Positions 50,970-62,083 of a stretch of DNA of 64,000 bases are shown in pieces. The notes beneath the pieces were generated by a model. That model did no database searches. It was not told where the DNA came from and was given only the letters and a program-made list of their open reading frames with translations. Numbering within the stretch: the first letter of the stretch is position 1; the number at the start of each line of letters is the position of its first letter. The stretch is from positions 23,671 to 87,670 of the forward strand of contig NW_004086175.1 of assembly GCF_000220395.1 (NCBI RefSeq), written 5' to 3'. Source of the DNA: Ichthyophthirius multifiliis. Its lineage: Eukaryota; Ciliophora; Oligohymenophorea; Hymenostomatida. Made by a program: the position numbers and the translations under genes.

Positions 50970-53962
50970 TCATAATTGGTATTTTGTTTTTTTTAACACT
51001 TGATTACTTTTGCATGTTCCTCTTATATAATCGGATTATTATTTATTTCTTATAGTTACTTTTTTAGTTTTTTGTAGTTTATTTATTCTATAAATCCTTG
51101 CTTAGGCTTTTTATAATATTTTTGTACTATTATAATTAGGAAAATAATATTAATAATCTTATTAAGAATCGAATTTCCAAATAATATCATATTCTTCTTA
51201 TATCTTTTATATTTAATTTAATAAGCTTTTATTTATTTATATTTTTAAAAATGGAGAATCTATAGAATTATTCTATATTAGAGCTTTATTTTAATTAGTA
51301 TGATTTATACATGATTTCCTTAAAGAGTTTTTTTATTTCTTAATTTCAATTATTTTTTTTAATTCATTTTAGAATTTTTCAATATCCTATTATTAAGCCT
51401 TTTTTTTTTTAAAAAAAAAAAAAAACAGTTTATTAAAATATTTTTTTTTTGTTAACTATTGATGTGCTATATCTTTTTTTTTAATATTATTAAATTTTAT
51501 CTTATTTAGAATTATGAGAAGATGTTTTCTTAAGTTTAATTGTTTTAATTAATTAAACTCTTTTTTATTTATTTTTATTTTAATTATCTAAATCATCTAA
51601 ACTATTAGAATAGTTTTCTTAAAGTTCATAATTTTATGAAGAAATATCTTCTTACTCTTCTTCTTTTTCATATTCTTCAATAATCATGTTTTCGTTATTC
51701 TCATTTTCATATATATCCTAATAATTATATAGAAATTTTATATTATTATTAGCTTCTTCATCATTAATTGACTATTCATAGATCTATTCAAAATAATCAT
51801 CCTATTTATTGAGTATTTTTTTAATTTTTTCAGTTTCAAATCCATAACATGTTTATTATTTAAACTTATTTTTTTTAACTCTTAATAATTAATTCCTATT
51901 TTAAAAAAAGGTTTTATTATTTTTCAAAATAGGAAATATATTTTTCTTCCCAAAATGTGCAAAATTACATGATCCAGGCATAAAATGATTTTTTGAACTA
52001 CAAATATAGCATTAAATTTCATTTAATTCATAAAAATTTTGATCAAAAATTAATTTGTCCTTCATTTCCATGAATCTTTCGAAATCTTTTTTATTTTCCT
52101 TTATTATTTCTAATAATTCTTACCTATTTATTCTTATTAAATTTGAATATTTTAAGCTATTTATTTTAAATTTTAATTATTAACCAGTAAAAAATTAATA
52201 CAGACCAAATACTTATCCTTATTTTAATATTTTTACTTATTTTTTTATTGACTTTTCTCCTACTTTATTTTCTAAATTTACAACAACTGATATATTATAA
52301 TATAAAATTTTATTTTATTTCATTTATTATTTAAAAAAAATAAAAAATACCTTCACCATTAATAATAAAATATAAAAATTCATTTTCGTATTAATCTTTT
52401 TCATCACAAATAATTTATGCAGGTGCAAAAATACATTCTTCCATAATCAAATAAATTTTTTTTATAGACTCTTAAGAAAAAAATGTCGTAAAAAATGCAA
52501 AACTCGCACATATTTTTTCATTACAATCTTAAAGCAATTCATTTTAAATTTATAAGCTTAATTTTTTCAAAGCCTATTATTCTATTTTTAATTTATCCAT
52601 TTTTTTTTACGAATAAAATTTCTATAAATATATATTAACTCTTCTTTACAAATTCAAATCTACTTTTTTTCTCCTCATATATTAATTAAGTACATTCAAA
52701 TCACTTTTAAAATCCTATTAAGATTTATTTATTTCAGTAATAATTTAACTAATAGTATTTATCATATAACCAAATAAAATACATGATAAAAGCATACAAA
52801 AAGACGAAAATGCATATTCAAGGTCACTTTCTGGTTTTTATCCTGATTTCATCATAGTATTAAATGCCCAAAATTATGCTTCTAAATAAACTTACCACCA
52901 TTCTCTATCTATTTTATTATTTACCCAAGTATTATTTAGGGAAAGTATATGGATTTCAAACTAAGCTATTGCATGCCAAAAGCAAGCAACTATATGTCCT
53001 AAAACAATTATCTAAAGAACTAACTTAAGTAATTGGAATATATAAAATTTATCTTCTAGCCATTATATTATATAAAATTCTAACTTTGTAAGAATTATAA
53101 TCATTCCTTTCAGTTTCAATAGAAGTGTAAGCCTTAAAAGAATATTAACTAAAATATTTGAAGATTCTCTGCCTTCAAAAATTAAGGGAAGAATTTCAAA
53201 TAAAAAGTATTCTTATATATAGATTCTCATAATTTTTTTTCTATCAGTTATAAAATCTTTATTATGGTAAGTTGCAGTATTCATTTAAATTATCATTTCT
53301 AATATCCAAGCACTAAGTGCTATTTCTGAAAAAACATGCCCGTAGGAAAAGTGAGCCGAAAAAAATATTTCTACTGAAATTATGAATATATAAAAGCAAT
53401 TATAAGCCGTTATAATTGAGTCAAGTATTATTTTGTATTTATTTTCTGGATTAATTAATGGTATTTTATCTAACTTTAGAAAAACAGCTAATGATATAAA
53501 TGTTAATAATATTTTTTCTAATATCATCATAAGCAAATTTTTTTATTTTTGCTCTTTTTTAAATTTCAAAAAGTCACTTTTATCATTTATAAATTCTCTT
53601 ATTTATTTATTTAGTTTTTTAGATCTTCCTATTAATGTATATTATGAAAAAAATCGGTAAATATTATTTTTTATTAATTATATAATCTTAAGTTTATCTG
53701 ATTTTTTTTCATATTTCTGATAACTTTTATTTAGTCGTTCATATAAATTAGATTAAGAGTTCTTTATTTTTAAAACTTGAGAATTTCTTTTGAATATAAT
53801 TTACATACTAGGCAATTGAGCTGAATTTTTTTAAACACTTGGGCTTGCTAAAATTTAATCTTAATCACCTAAATGCTTTTACAATATTTATGCTTTATAA
53901 TTTATATTATATGATTGTGTTAGTTCATTATCATAATTATATTGAGTTTTAATTATTTTCAT
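50970..53962 (-). CDS. CNB-domain ion-channel homologue with altered pore
   Basis: Start 53962, stop TGA 50972-50970. Introns are 52287-52350 (64 nt) and 51387-51426 (40 nt); the exon sum is 2889 nt, 962 residues. A polar N terminus of about 110 residues is followed by six hydrophobic segments: S1 near LLMMILEKILLTFISLAVFL; S4 weakly basic (LLRLTLLLKLKGM); S5 IIVLGHIVACFWHAIAQ; pore WAFNTMMKSGQKPESD where K+ channels have TVGYGD; S6 CMLLSCILFGYMINTI. The C-linker (LNLQRRVNIYLQKFY) and CNB fold (NGEVVVN, GQVFGLYQFF) follow, but the cassette lacks the usual FGE Glu and Arg. Next is a zinc-knuckle-like CYICSSKNHFMPGSC and an acidic tail. It may be a non-selective or non-conducting subunit of the same superfamily as the channel at 17.7-21.6 kb. 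Confidence 0.85.
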
Positions 53963-54242
53963 TTTCTATTTTTTTAATTTATTTTAATTTTTGTTTCTTA
54001 TAGATTTTATATTTATAATTTTATTTTTTATATCTATTTAATATAAAAAACTTTTTAGAAAATATTTTTCATTTTACATTATTATTTATAAGGAAAATAA
54101 AATATTTTTTATGAATTTTATTAATTATAAAAATCTAATTTTTAATTAACATAAATAAAAAAAGATTTTTAAAAAATATAAAAAAAATAAAAATAAAATA
54201 AAATTAAAAATATATAAGCATTTTATTATATTCATATTTTCG

Positions 54243-54294
<52 letters not shown>

Positions 54295-54643
54295 ATCTTT
54301 TTTATAATTTAATCGAATTTTAAATATTATAATATTAATTTAATTTAAACATTCTTTTAATTATAATAGTTATATTTAAAATTTTTGTTTTTTAATATTA
54401 AGAAAAAAAAAGTTAAGATAATTAATTAGTTTATAAATTATTTATTTTAAGTTAATTTTTAACAAAATTAAAAATGTTGATAATATTAATAAAAATATAA
54501 ATGTAAAAATAAAAAATTGTTATTATAAATAAATTAAATATTTATTTTAAAATATAAATTGATTTAAGAATAAAAATATTTAACTATACTTCTGATTTAA
54601 TATTATTAAACATATATAAAATAATTTTATAACAAGCAAATAC
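53963..54643. other. intergenic with TA microsatellite
   Basis: This lies upstream of the channel gene and downstream of the coiled-coil gene, both on the minus strand. No protein-like frame is seen. Confidence 0.6.
54247..54290. repeat. TA dinucleotide tract, about 22 units
   Basis: An uninterrupted TA run, the longest in the window, in the spacer between two minus-strand genes. Confidence 0.9.
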
Positions 54644-57600
54644 TCAAAATAACTATTTTTAAACAATTTCCATAATTTTCTTTTTAGAGAATATCCCAGT
54701 AGGTCCAAAAATTGTATTTTAGTTATTAACATCTAAATTATTTGATGCAATATTATTGCTATCATAAAAACTAAATGGATACTATATTTGATTATCAGAT
54801 AATTATGATTATAAACTTTTAATATTATATGTGTTATTATGAAAATTAGTTGGAATATTAGAGTTTGAATGTGTGTTTTATAGATAATAAGAATTTTCTT
54901 AAGTTTCTTAAGAATTTTTTTTTTAAATTATGACAAAATTACATTATTTGAATTAATATTATTATTATTATTATTTGTTATATTTGGATAGTTTAATTAT
55001 TTTTATGTCTTATTATTTTATTATGTAAAAGGTCTTTTTATTTAAAAATTAGGTGTTTATATTATTTTCGCTGTATTCCACGAATTTTTAGTATACTTAA
55101 AATTCTTCTATTATTCTTATTATTAATTTTATTTAACACTATTACTTTTTTTTAATTTACTTTAATTTTCTTCATTATTGTTTAATGTCGCAATAGTTTT
55201 CTATATATTCCATTTTTCTTATTAAATTTCATTATAGATAGCTTTAATATATACATTCGTATCTTTTTATTTATCTAGACGCTTAATCTTTGACAAAATA
55301 GCCGAACTTTATGAAAATTAAAGCATATTTTTTGCGTATAAATTTTATCTTGGGTATTATGAAAGTCTTTAACTTATATTTTATAATCCTTTATGTGAGT
55401 TATTTAAAGGAGAAGTTGTATTTGTGGGTTTTTCTGTATTTTTTTTATGTTTATCTTTTTAAATTTTATTAATTTAATTAATATAAATATCTTCAAAAAT
55501 ATCGTTTTATGATTTATAATTAAGATTATACTTTAAAATGGGTTTTTAAATTAATACTTGGACAGTTTCTGTTTAATTTTAATTTTAATTCTAATTTTCA
55601 TTTTATTGGATATTTTATGCCTAAGGTAAAACATTATTTGACTTTCTTTAAGCCTAATCATTTATATAATTAATAATTTATGAATATATTTCAGATTCAT
55701 TTGTAGTCTGTAGATTCTTTTGATTGCTTTCATCTTATTTTTCACATAATTTTTCATATTCTTTATAAGTTTATATAATTTCCTCTTTTTCAGCTAAAGA
55801 GTATTTATATTCTTCTTATCGTTTGATGACTTTTTCAATTTCTTTTTTTATATTTTCTGAAATTTTTGGCTTCGTGTATAAATCTGGTTTATATTTAATT
55901 CCATTTTGATTTAAGTAATCAATAATATCACGAGACTCATTTTTTATTTATTATAAAATAGAAGTATATAAAGATTTTATAACCTATAATTTAATATTAT
56001 ATTCTTTAAAAGCATTATTTTCGAGCTCATAAAAGTCTAAAAGAGTACTTTCTGCCCCATTTTAAAATCCAAGTGTTTCTTTTTTTTAATTAAAGAATTG
56101 TTAAAAAGCCTTTAAGGAACTAAAAAACCAAATAATTCTATCATTTTTTAAAAGATTAAAAAACTATGAAGAATATTACTCTGAAATCTAATCATTAAAA
56201 ATACTTGTATATAAATCCTAAATATCTTTCAGCTTATATTTTTCAATAAACATTTAATTATTTAAAATCAAGTTTTTTTTATAGGAAGGAAGTAATTGAT
56301 TTATGTTTTTTTTATAAGGACTTTCCTCATCTTCAGATTATTTTTATTGAGTTTAGTCTGTTTCAAGAACATTTTCAATCTAATTTTCTTAATTTGGAAA
56401 CCAAATTGTTTTTATAAAATTAATAGCTTCAGTACTTTTTCGGTATATTATTGATAACGAGGATGTATTTTGGAGAATGTTTTAGAATATAGATTGTATT
56501 ATTTTACATATACGAATTATTGCATCTCCGTAGTTCATAAAAAAATAAAAGAAAAATTTATTGTTTTATTTTATGTTTTCTGTTAAATTTCTAAATTCGT
56601 TTTTTTCGTTTAGCTTTATTATATTAACTGTATAAATGTTTTGTTCATTTAATTTTATTATTCCGGCATCTATTGCTTCATGTTAGTTTTCGTATTCTTC
56701 ATTTTTTTTTTCATCAATCTACATTTAATTGATAAAATTGTTCTTTTCTTTCAAATTTTCTACTTATTCTATTATTTTTTTTAAATCATAAGTATATTGG
56801 GTTTTGGCTTTTAATAATTATTCGTATTTCTCATTGTTTGTTTCTTATAAATAGGTTTATTCATTAAAGTTTTTACATATTTGATTTACTAAATAATTTA
56901 TTCCTTTTGGTAAATTATGATATAAATCATTTATTTCATCTGAAATTTAATCAATCTACTTTTATTAAATTTAAATATTTATGTTTTAATTTTTGTTTAC
57001 TTTTTCGTTTATAAAAAAAGAATTTTAACTTTAGAATTATTCAATTAAGTAAGAATTAACTGGAAAAAATAATTAAAGATAAATATTAAAAAATTAAATA
57101 CAGTTTATAGTATGTTTTTATTAAAATCTTTTTTATTAAATTTAATATTCTTTATCTATTTCTTATTAGAGTTATTTTTTAACATTAAATAGTTTTCTTT
57201 AGTTCTCATCTATTTAAAGTAAGATATTTCCAATAATTTCTTCGCTTTGAACTCTTTGTTTTAAAGTATTTTCACATATTTCAGTTTATTTAGATATGAA
57301 ATCTTATCTCATATTTTCGTTTTATTAATATTCTTATTTTATTTTATTTAAATTTTTGAAAGCAAGACCTTTTTTTTCATTAGTAGAATAAGTAATGCTT
57401 TAAAGATCTAAAAACCTTTAATTTTATATTCTAGTAATATTTTAAAGTTGATGTATTTATTCTTTTACTTTTTATTTAGATTTATAAAGGATTGATATTT
57501 AATTTTTTATTGTATTATTCCTATCTTCTTCATTTTAAATATTTTCATTACTTTTTTAAATCTCCTCCTTTACTTTTGATAAATAATTTTACATATTTTC

Positions 57601-58053
57601 TATATTTTTGAAATCATTTTGAGAAAGAAAATCTAAATTATTGGACCTATAATAACTTTTTGAAAAAAGAGTAGATGTATGCTATTTTGAAGTAAATAAT
57701 AAGTTTTAATTTTATTATTATGATTAATTTTCGTTATATTAGTTATTATTTAAATTATTTAATTAATTTTATAATTATTATAATTAACTTTCTTTCAAAA
57801 TACGTGCTTATACTATTTTATCGAGTTAGTTTTTGAAGGTAATATTTGCAGTTGCTTTTTTTGGGGTCGTTTAAATTAAATTGTATTATTGAATTTGTTC
57901 TTTTTAACTTTATATATTATTAAACTCTTCGAATTCTGTTTTCATTAATTATTTTTTTTAATTCATATTTACATCTTTTTAACGCTTTTCTTTAGATTCT
58001 AAATCTTCACCTTATATTCTTGTAAATTTTTTTTATAAAGACATATGTTTCAT
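54644..58053 (-). CDS. large coiled-coil protein, unrecognised
   Basis: Start ATG 58053 (MKHMSLQKKFTRIQGEDLES), stop TGA 54646-54644, roughly 1,100 residues. The N terminus is Gln/Asn-rich with a Ser-rich patch (SQNDFKNIENMQNYLSKVKE). The long middle is coiled coil with an ordered insert (MNYGDAIIRICKIIQSIFQN, STEAINFIKTIWFPNQE) and LKNDRIIWFFSSLKAFQQFF. A basic Asn-rich C terminus ends FGPTGIFSKKKIMEIVQKQL, a short motif that looks conserved. Introns include a 42-nt one (GTATTTAATT..TTCCAG near 57065-57106) and one near 54910-54950. The exon sum under this model is not a multiple of three, so one junction is wrong. It is divergent from the calpain homologue, whose start is 112 bp away. Confidence 0.7.
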
Positions 58054-58165
58054 TTTATATATATATATATATATTATTTTTTTCTCAAATTTATATATAT
58101 ATATATATTATTATGTTTTATTATGTATTATATTTTTATTAATTTGTTTTTTTATTATAAAAAAA

Positions 58166-59492
58166 ATGCATGATATTCCTTTTTATGAACCCTTGACTTT
58201 GAAAAATAAATAAAATTTAAAAAATAGTATTTCAGCAACTAATAAACCTCAATTTTTTGAAAATAAATTATTCCAAGATTTCCAATTTCTCGCTTCACCT
58301 TTATCAATAGGAGGAAATTATGATAATGTAAAAAAAAAACAAAACAAAACAATAAAAAAAAAAAAAAATTAAGAATGAAGTTTAATGGATAAGATTATCT
58401 TAAATATAAAATAAGCCTTTTTAAATTAAATAAGGTGATTTAAAAAACAAATATTTCATTTCTTCTTTATATTCCCTTTAAGAAAAAAACAATGATATTT
58501 TAAAATAAATATGTTCATATGATCCAGTTTCTGGTTAATGTACAGTAAAGATTATTTGGAAAGGAATAAAAGTTAATGTATTAATAGATGATAAAATTCC
58601 ATTCAAAAACGGATAACCTTGTTTTACTTATGGTGATTTTTTATCAATTTTAATTGAAAAAGCTTGGGCTAAACTACACGGGAGTTATGCTTAAATAGAT
58701 GCAGGGTGTATTCGTGAAATTCTCCATGATTTAGCAGGTTGTCCATGTAGAAATTTCAAAATAAAAGATGAATATGAAGAAATATTACAATAAAGAATTC
58801 AAAATGCAATTAATAATGGGAATATAATATTATGTGAAAGCAAAAAATAAGGGAATATAAGAGAAAACTTAATGAAATTATACCAGATTTAAAATTATGT
58901 GTTTTATTCAATTATTAGCTTTTCTGAAAAATATATTCGAATTAAAAAATATGATGATAAAGCTTAAGAAAATGTTGGTTTTATAATGAAATGGAGTGAT
59001 TTTTAAAGTTTTTTTACTCATATTAATATTGCTTATTTCTTCCTTAATTTTAAATTATAAAGTTTGATTTTATAAAGGAATATTCACTCTTATTTTTAAA
59101 TTAAAATCAACTATAAAGGAATTTATTTTTTCTAACTTTCACAAAATTCTATTAGAACTCAAAGTATTAAATTTTAAATGTAAACGCCTGAAGATAAATT
59201 TTATTCGCAATCTATTTTATGTGTTTGTGATTCTTTTTGTAATCCTATAATTCAAGTTTATGGAAATTAAAGAGATTTAACCTCTTTTTGCTATTTAGAT
59301 GAACCTTTTATGCTTGAAGTAGGTGTTTATTATATTTATGCTTATGTAATTGATAGTAGTGATTCTTTAAACTCAGGAGATTGTGGAGTTAGTGTTTATG
59401 GATAAAACTGGGTAGATTTATCTGTGATTCAAAAAGAATAATGTGATGAAGAATTTTAGGCTTATGTAGAAGCTATTAAATTGGTTATCTGA
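58166..59492 (+). CDS. calpain-family (C2) protein without catalytic Cys and His
   Basis: Two exons, intron 58328-58373 (46 nt). The exon sum is 1281 nt, 426 residues, TGA 59490-59492. The start is conventional for the family: FQDFQFLASPLSIGG and EVQWIRLSQI before the protease core. The active-site block, G-x-L-G-D-C-W-F in calpains, reads GDLKNKYFISSL, so Cys is Lys. The later EKAWAKLHGSYAQIDAG block is well kept and secures the family. The His motif (GHAYSV) reads YVFYSI, and the NPWG Asn region is also absent. A C-terminal C2-like beta domain follows (YKGIYFFQLSQ, CYLDEPFMLEVGVYYIYAYV). It is probably a non-proteolytic calpain relative. It is head-to-head with the coiled-coil gene. Confidence 0.85.
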
Positions 59493-59807
59493 ATATTTTT
59501 TACTTACTTTTTATATTAATGATTATGTATATTTCTCTTTTTAATGTATAGTATAGATATTTTTATTTTTTTATTATTATTAATATAATATATAGTTTCC
59601 TTAAATAATAATAGCCTTTTCCCTTAATTTTTGTTATTATAAAATATATATATAAATATTAACTTTGATTATATATTCAGAAAAAAAATATTTATTTATA
59701 TTTTTCAATAAAAACAAAGGTTTTTAAGGTATTATTTTAAATTCATTGATATTTTTTTTGATTATTTTTAAAATATTTTTTTGTTTTTTTTTTAATAAAA
59801 TTTAAAT

Positions 59808-61362
59808 ATGAATAAAAAGCAATAATAAGCTATAAAAAGTAAATATTATAAACAAATAATGGATATTTGTATTTTTTTTAAACAAAAAAGTATAACCATT
59901 ATATAATGATTATGAAACTAAATTAGTTTGGGAATATGTATAATATAATGAAAATGAAATATTATAAATAGATGAGTTTTTTTTAAAATATTAATAATAA
60001 ATATAACCTTTAATTAATTAAAATCTTATGGAATCAATATAAAATATATACAAGTGCATAGGTGCAAAACCCCATCCTTAAATGAGCGAAGATCTAATTA
60101 TTTAAAATGAAAAAGTAACAAAAAACTAAATAGCGAATGAAGATTAATAGCAAAATAATTAACCAAAATAAGAATAAGATAAAGGCTAATATTTATTATT
60201 TTAAAATAGAAAAGTTGATTATTTGGCAATAAAGATTCTTTAATTAATTGTTCCTTTTTTTAATAATTTTTATGCGTTAAAATTTGTTAATAATGACTTA
60301 GATGAGCATGTGATTACTCAAATCCTTTAATTAATTTAATAAAATAATCATATAAATAAGCTTTTTTTTGAATGGAATGTTTTAGATTAGCGTTTAAAAG
60401 AAGTTTTTATTCCTCATTTGTATATTCTTTTTTTTTTTAAAAAAAAAAACTATATATTATTTGTTCATATTATTTTTTCTGTAATATTTTTTTAAAAAAA
60501 TTCAATCATCAAAAAATAAATACACGAAAAAATGAATTTAATGGCTTTTTTTATAAAAAATAATATTACAGAAAAAAATAATAAAAAAAAGCAAATATGA
60601 ACAAGTAATATTTAATTTATTATAAATAATTTCATTTAAGAGCTAATACCAATTTAGAATTTTTAATTTTAAGAAGTAATTAAGTTAATGATAATGTATT
60701 AAAATTGCTATGTGAATAAATAAAAAATAACCCAAATTGTTAAATTAAATACATTGAATTATATAATAACACTTTTACTAAAGAAGGTATGTTAGTTTTT
60801 ATTTTATTTTTTAAAAAAATTAATAATAAAATTTATTTAATAATAGGATTAAATTATTTAGGATTACTATTTGAAAGTTACCATAAAATAGAATATTTAG
60901 GCTTAGCTAAAAATAATATTAAAAGTTTAGACGACGTAAAAGAAATACTAACGAGAGTAGGAAAAAAGATATTAACACCTGAAGAGCTTTCACATTATAG
61001 AGATAAAGAAAAAGAAAGGGAAACATTAATTGCAAAAGCTACAAAATAAAAAAGAAAAATTAATGAGGATATGCTTCCTTATTTAGAACCATTGTTATAA
61101 GTAGCTGAAGGATGTATATATATTAATTAATAATATATTTTTATAAATTATATAATTTAAAGAGTTTGCATTATTTAAAAATGGATAAGTTAAAATGATT
61201 AATTTAAGTTTGAATTATATAAGTGAATAAGATAATGATTTTCTTGATAAATTTTTAGTTAATTAAAATGAAGAAATTTAGTTAGTTTTATTAGCGAATA
61301 ATTTCGAACCTAAAATTAAAGAAAAACTTAAAAAAAAATACAAGAAAAATTTATAAATATGA
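59808..61362 (+). CDS. leucine-rich-repeat protein
   Basis: Five exons; introns 59869-59890 (22 nt), 60420-60640 (221 nt), 60787-60846 (60 nt) and 61114-61162 (49 nt). The exon sum is 1203 nt, 400 residues, TGA 61360-61362. The N-terminal half is helical and Gln-rich. Repeats of RNI/LRR type follow: TNLEFLILRSNQVNDNVLKL, IKYIELYNNTFTKEG, HKIEYLGLAKNNIKSLDDVK, and a last QVKMINLSLNYISEQDNDFL. A short charged linker (LTPEELSHYRDKEKERETL) precedes the final repeat. It is probably a protein-interaction scaffold. The long second intron carries a MITE-like element. Confidence 0.85.
60479..60571. mobile_element. MITE-like element, copy 4, inside an intron
   Basis: A 93-bp unit with the best-preserved inverted ends: CTGTAATATTTTTTT on the left and AAAAAATAATATTACAG on the right. 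The arms extend outward by about ten further A/T bases. It lies wholly in the 221-nt intron of the LRR gene, the only long intron in that gene, which suggests insertion enlarged it. Confidence 0.6.
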
Positions 61363-61571
61363 AAGAATAATAAAATATTTAATTTTATAATGCTTTAAAT
61401 TAGTATTAATAAATATAAAAAATAAAATAAATATTATATAGATAAAAATAAATGATATTATTATTTTTAATTAAAAAACAAAACAAAAAAGCTAAAAAAA
61501 ACAAAAATTAAATATAATAAATTAAAGAAAAAAAAAAATAAAAGAAAAAAATAAAAAAAATAATATTAAAA

Positions 61572-62083
61572 ATGGCTTAAAGAATAACATATAGAAGACG
61601 TTGTTCATATAATACTAGATCAAACAAAATTAGAAAAGTAAAAACTCCTGGTAATAAAAATATATATATATATATATAAATTTATATTAAAATAAAAAAA
61701 TAATTAATAAAAAATATTATAGGTGGAAAAATTGCTGCATAATACGTAAAAAAGGTTGTCGTAAATTAAAAATGTACTGAACCTGGATGCGGTGCATTAT
61801 TAAACGGAATCGCAAATGTTAGAGCTAGTGCTTTATCTACAATGAGTAGAAGATAAAAAACTGTATCTAGAACTTATGGAGGACATATTTGCCATCATTG
61901 TGTTAGAACTAGGTATTTATTTTAAATAAAAATGAAAAAAGCAATTAAAAAATTTATTAATAATGTTATTTTTTTAATAGAATTGTTAGATCATTTTTAA
62001 GTGAAGAAGTCAGAATTATTAAAAGATCATTAATGAATAAACCAAAATCTGATAAAAAGAAAAAGAGATCTTAGAAAAAATGA
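61572..62083 (+). CDS. RPL34: 60S ribosomal protein eL34
   Basis: Three exons, introns 61651-61722 (72 nt) and 61913-61980 (68 nt). The exon sum is 372 nt, 123 residues, TGA 62081-62083. It starts [20 protein letters not shown] and has the family's two zinc-binding Cys pairs, [13 protein letters not shown] and [13 protein letters not shown], followed by the basic C terminus. The length fits the family. Five internal TAA/TAG codons read as Gln, which fixes the genetic code. The second intron splits an Arg codon. It is the most confident housekeeping gene here. Confidence 0.97.

Noticed and set aside
51387-51426. Apparent one-base frameshift in the T15/A11 run of the channel gene
   Set aside because: A 40-nt GT..AG intron over the run makes the exon sum 963 codons exactly, so no indel is needed.
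53433-53660. 75-residue plus-strand ORF
   Set aside because: Antisense to the S1-S2 region of the CNB channel homologue on the minus strand.
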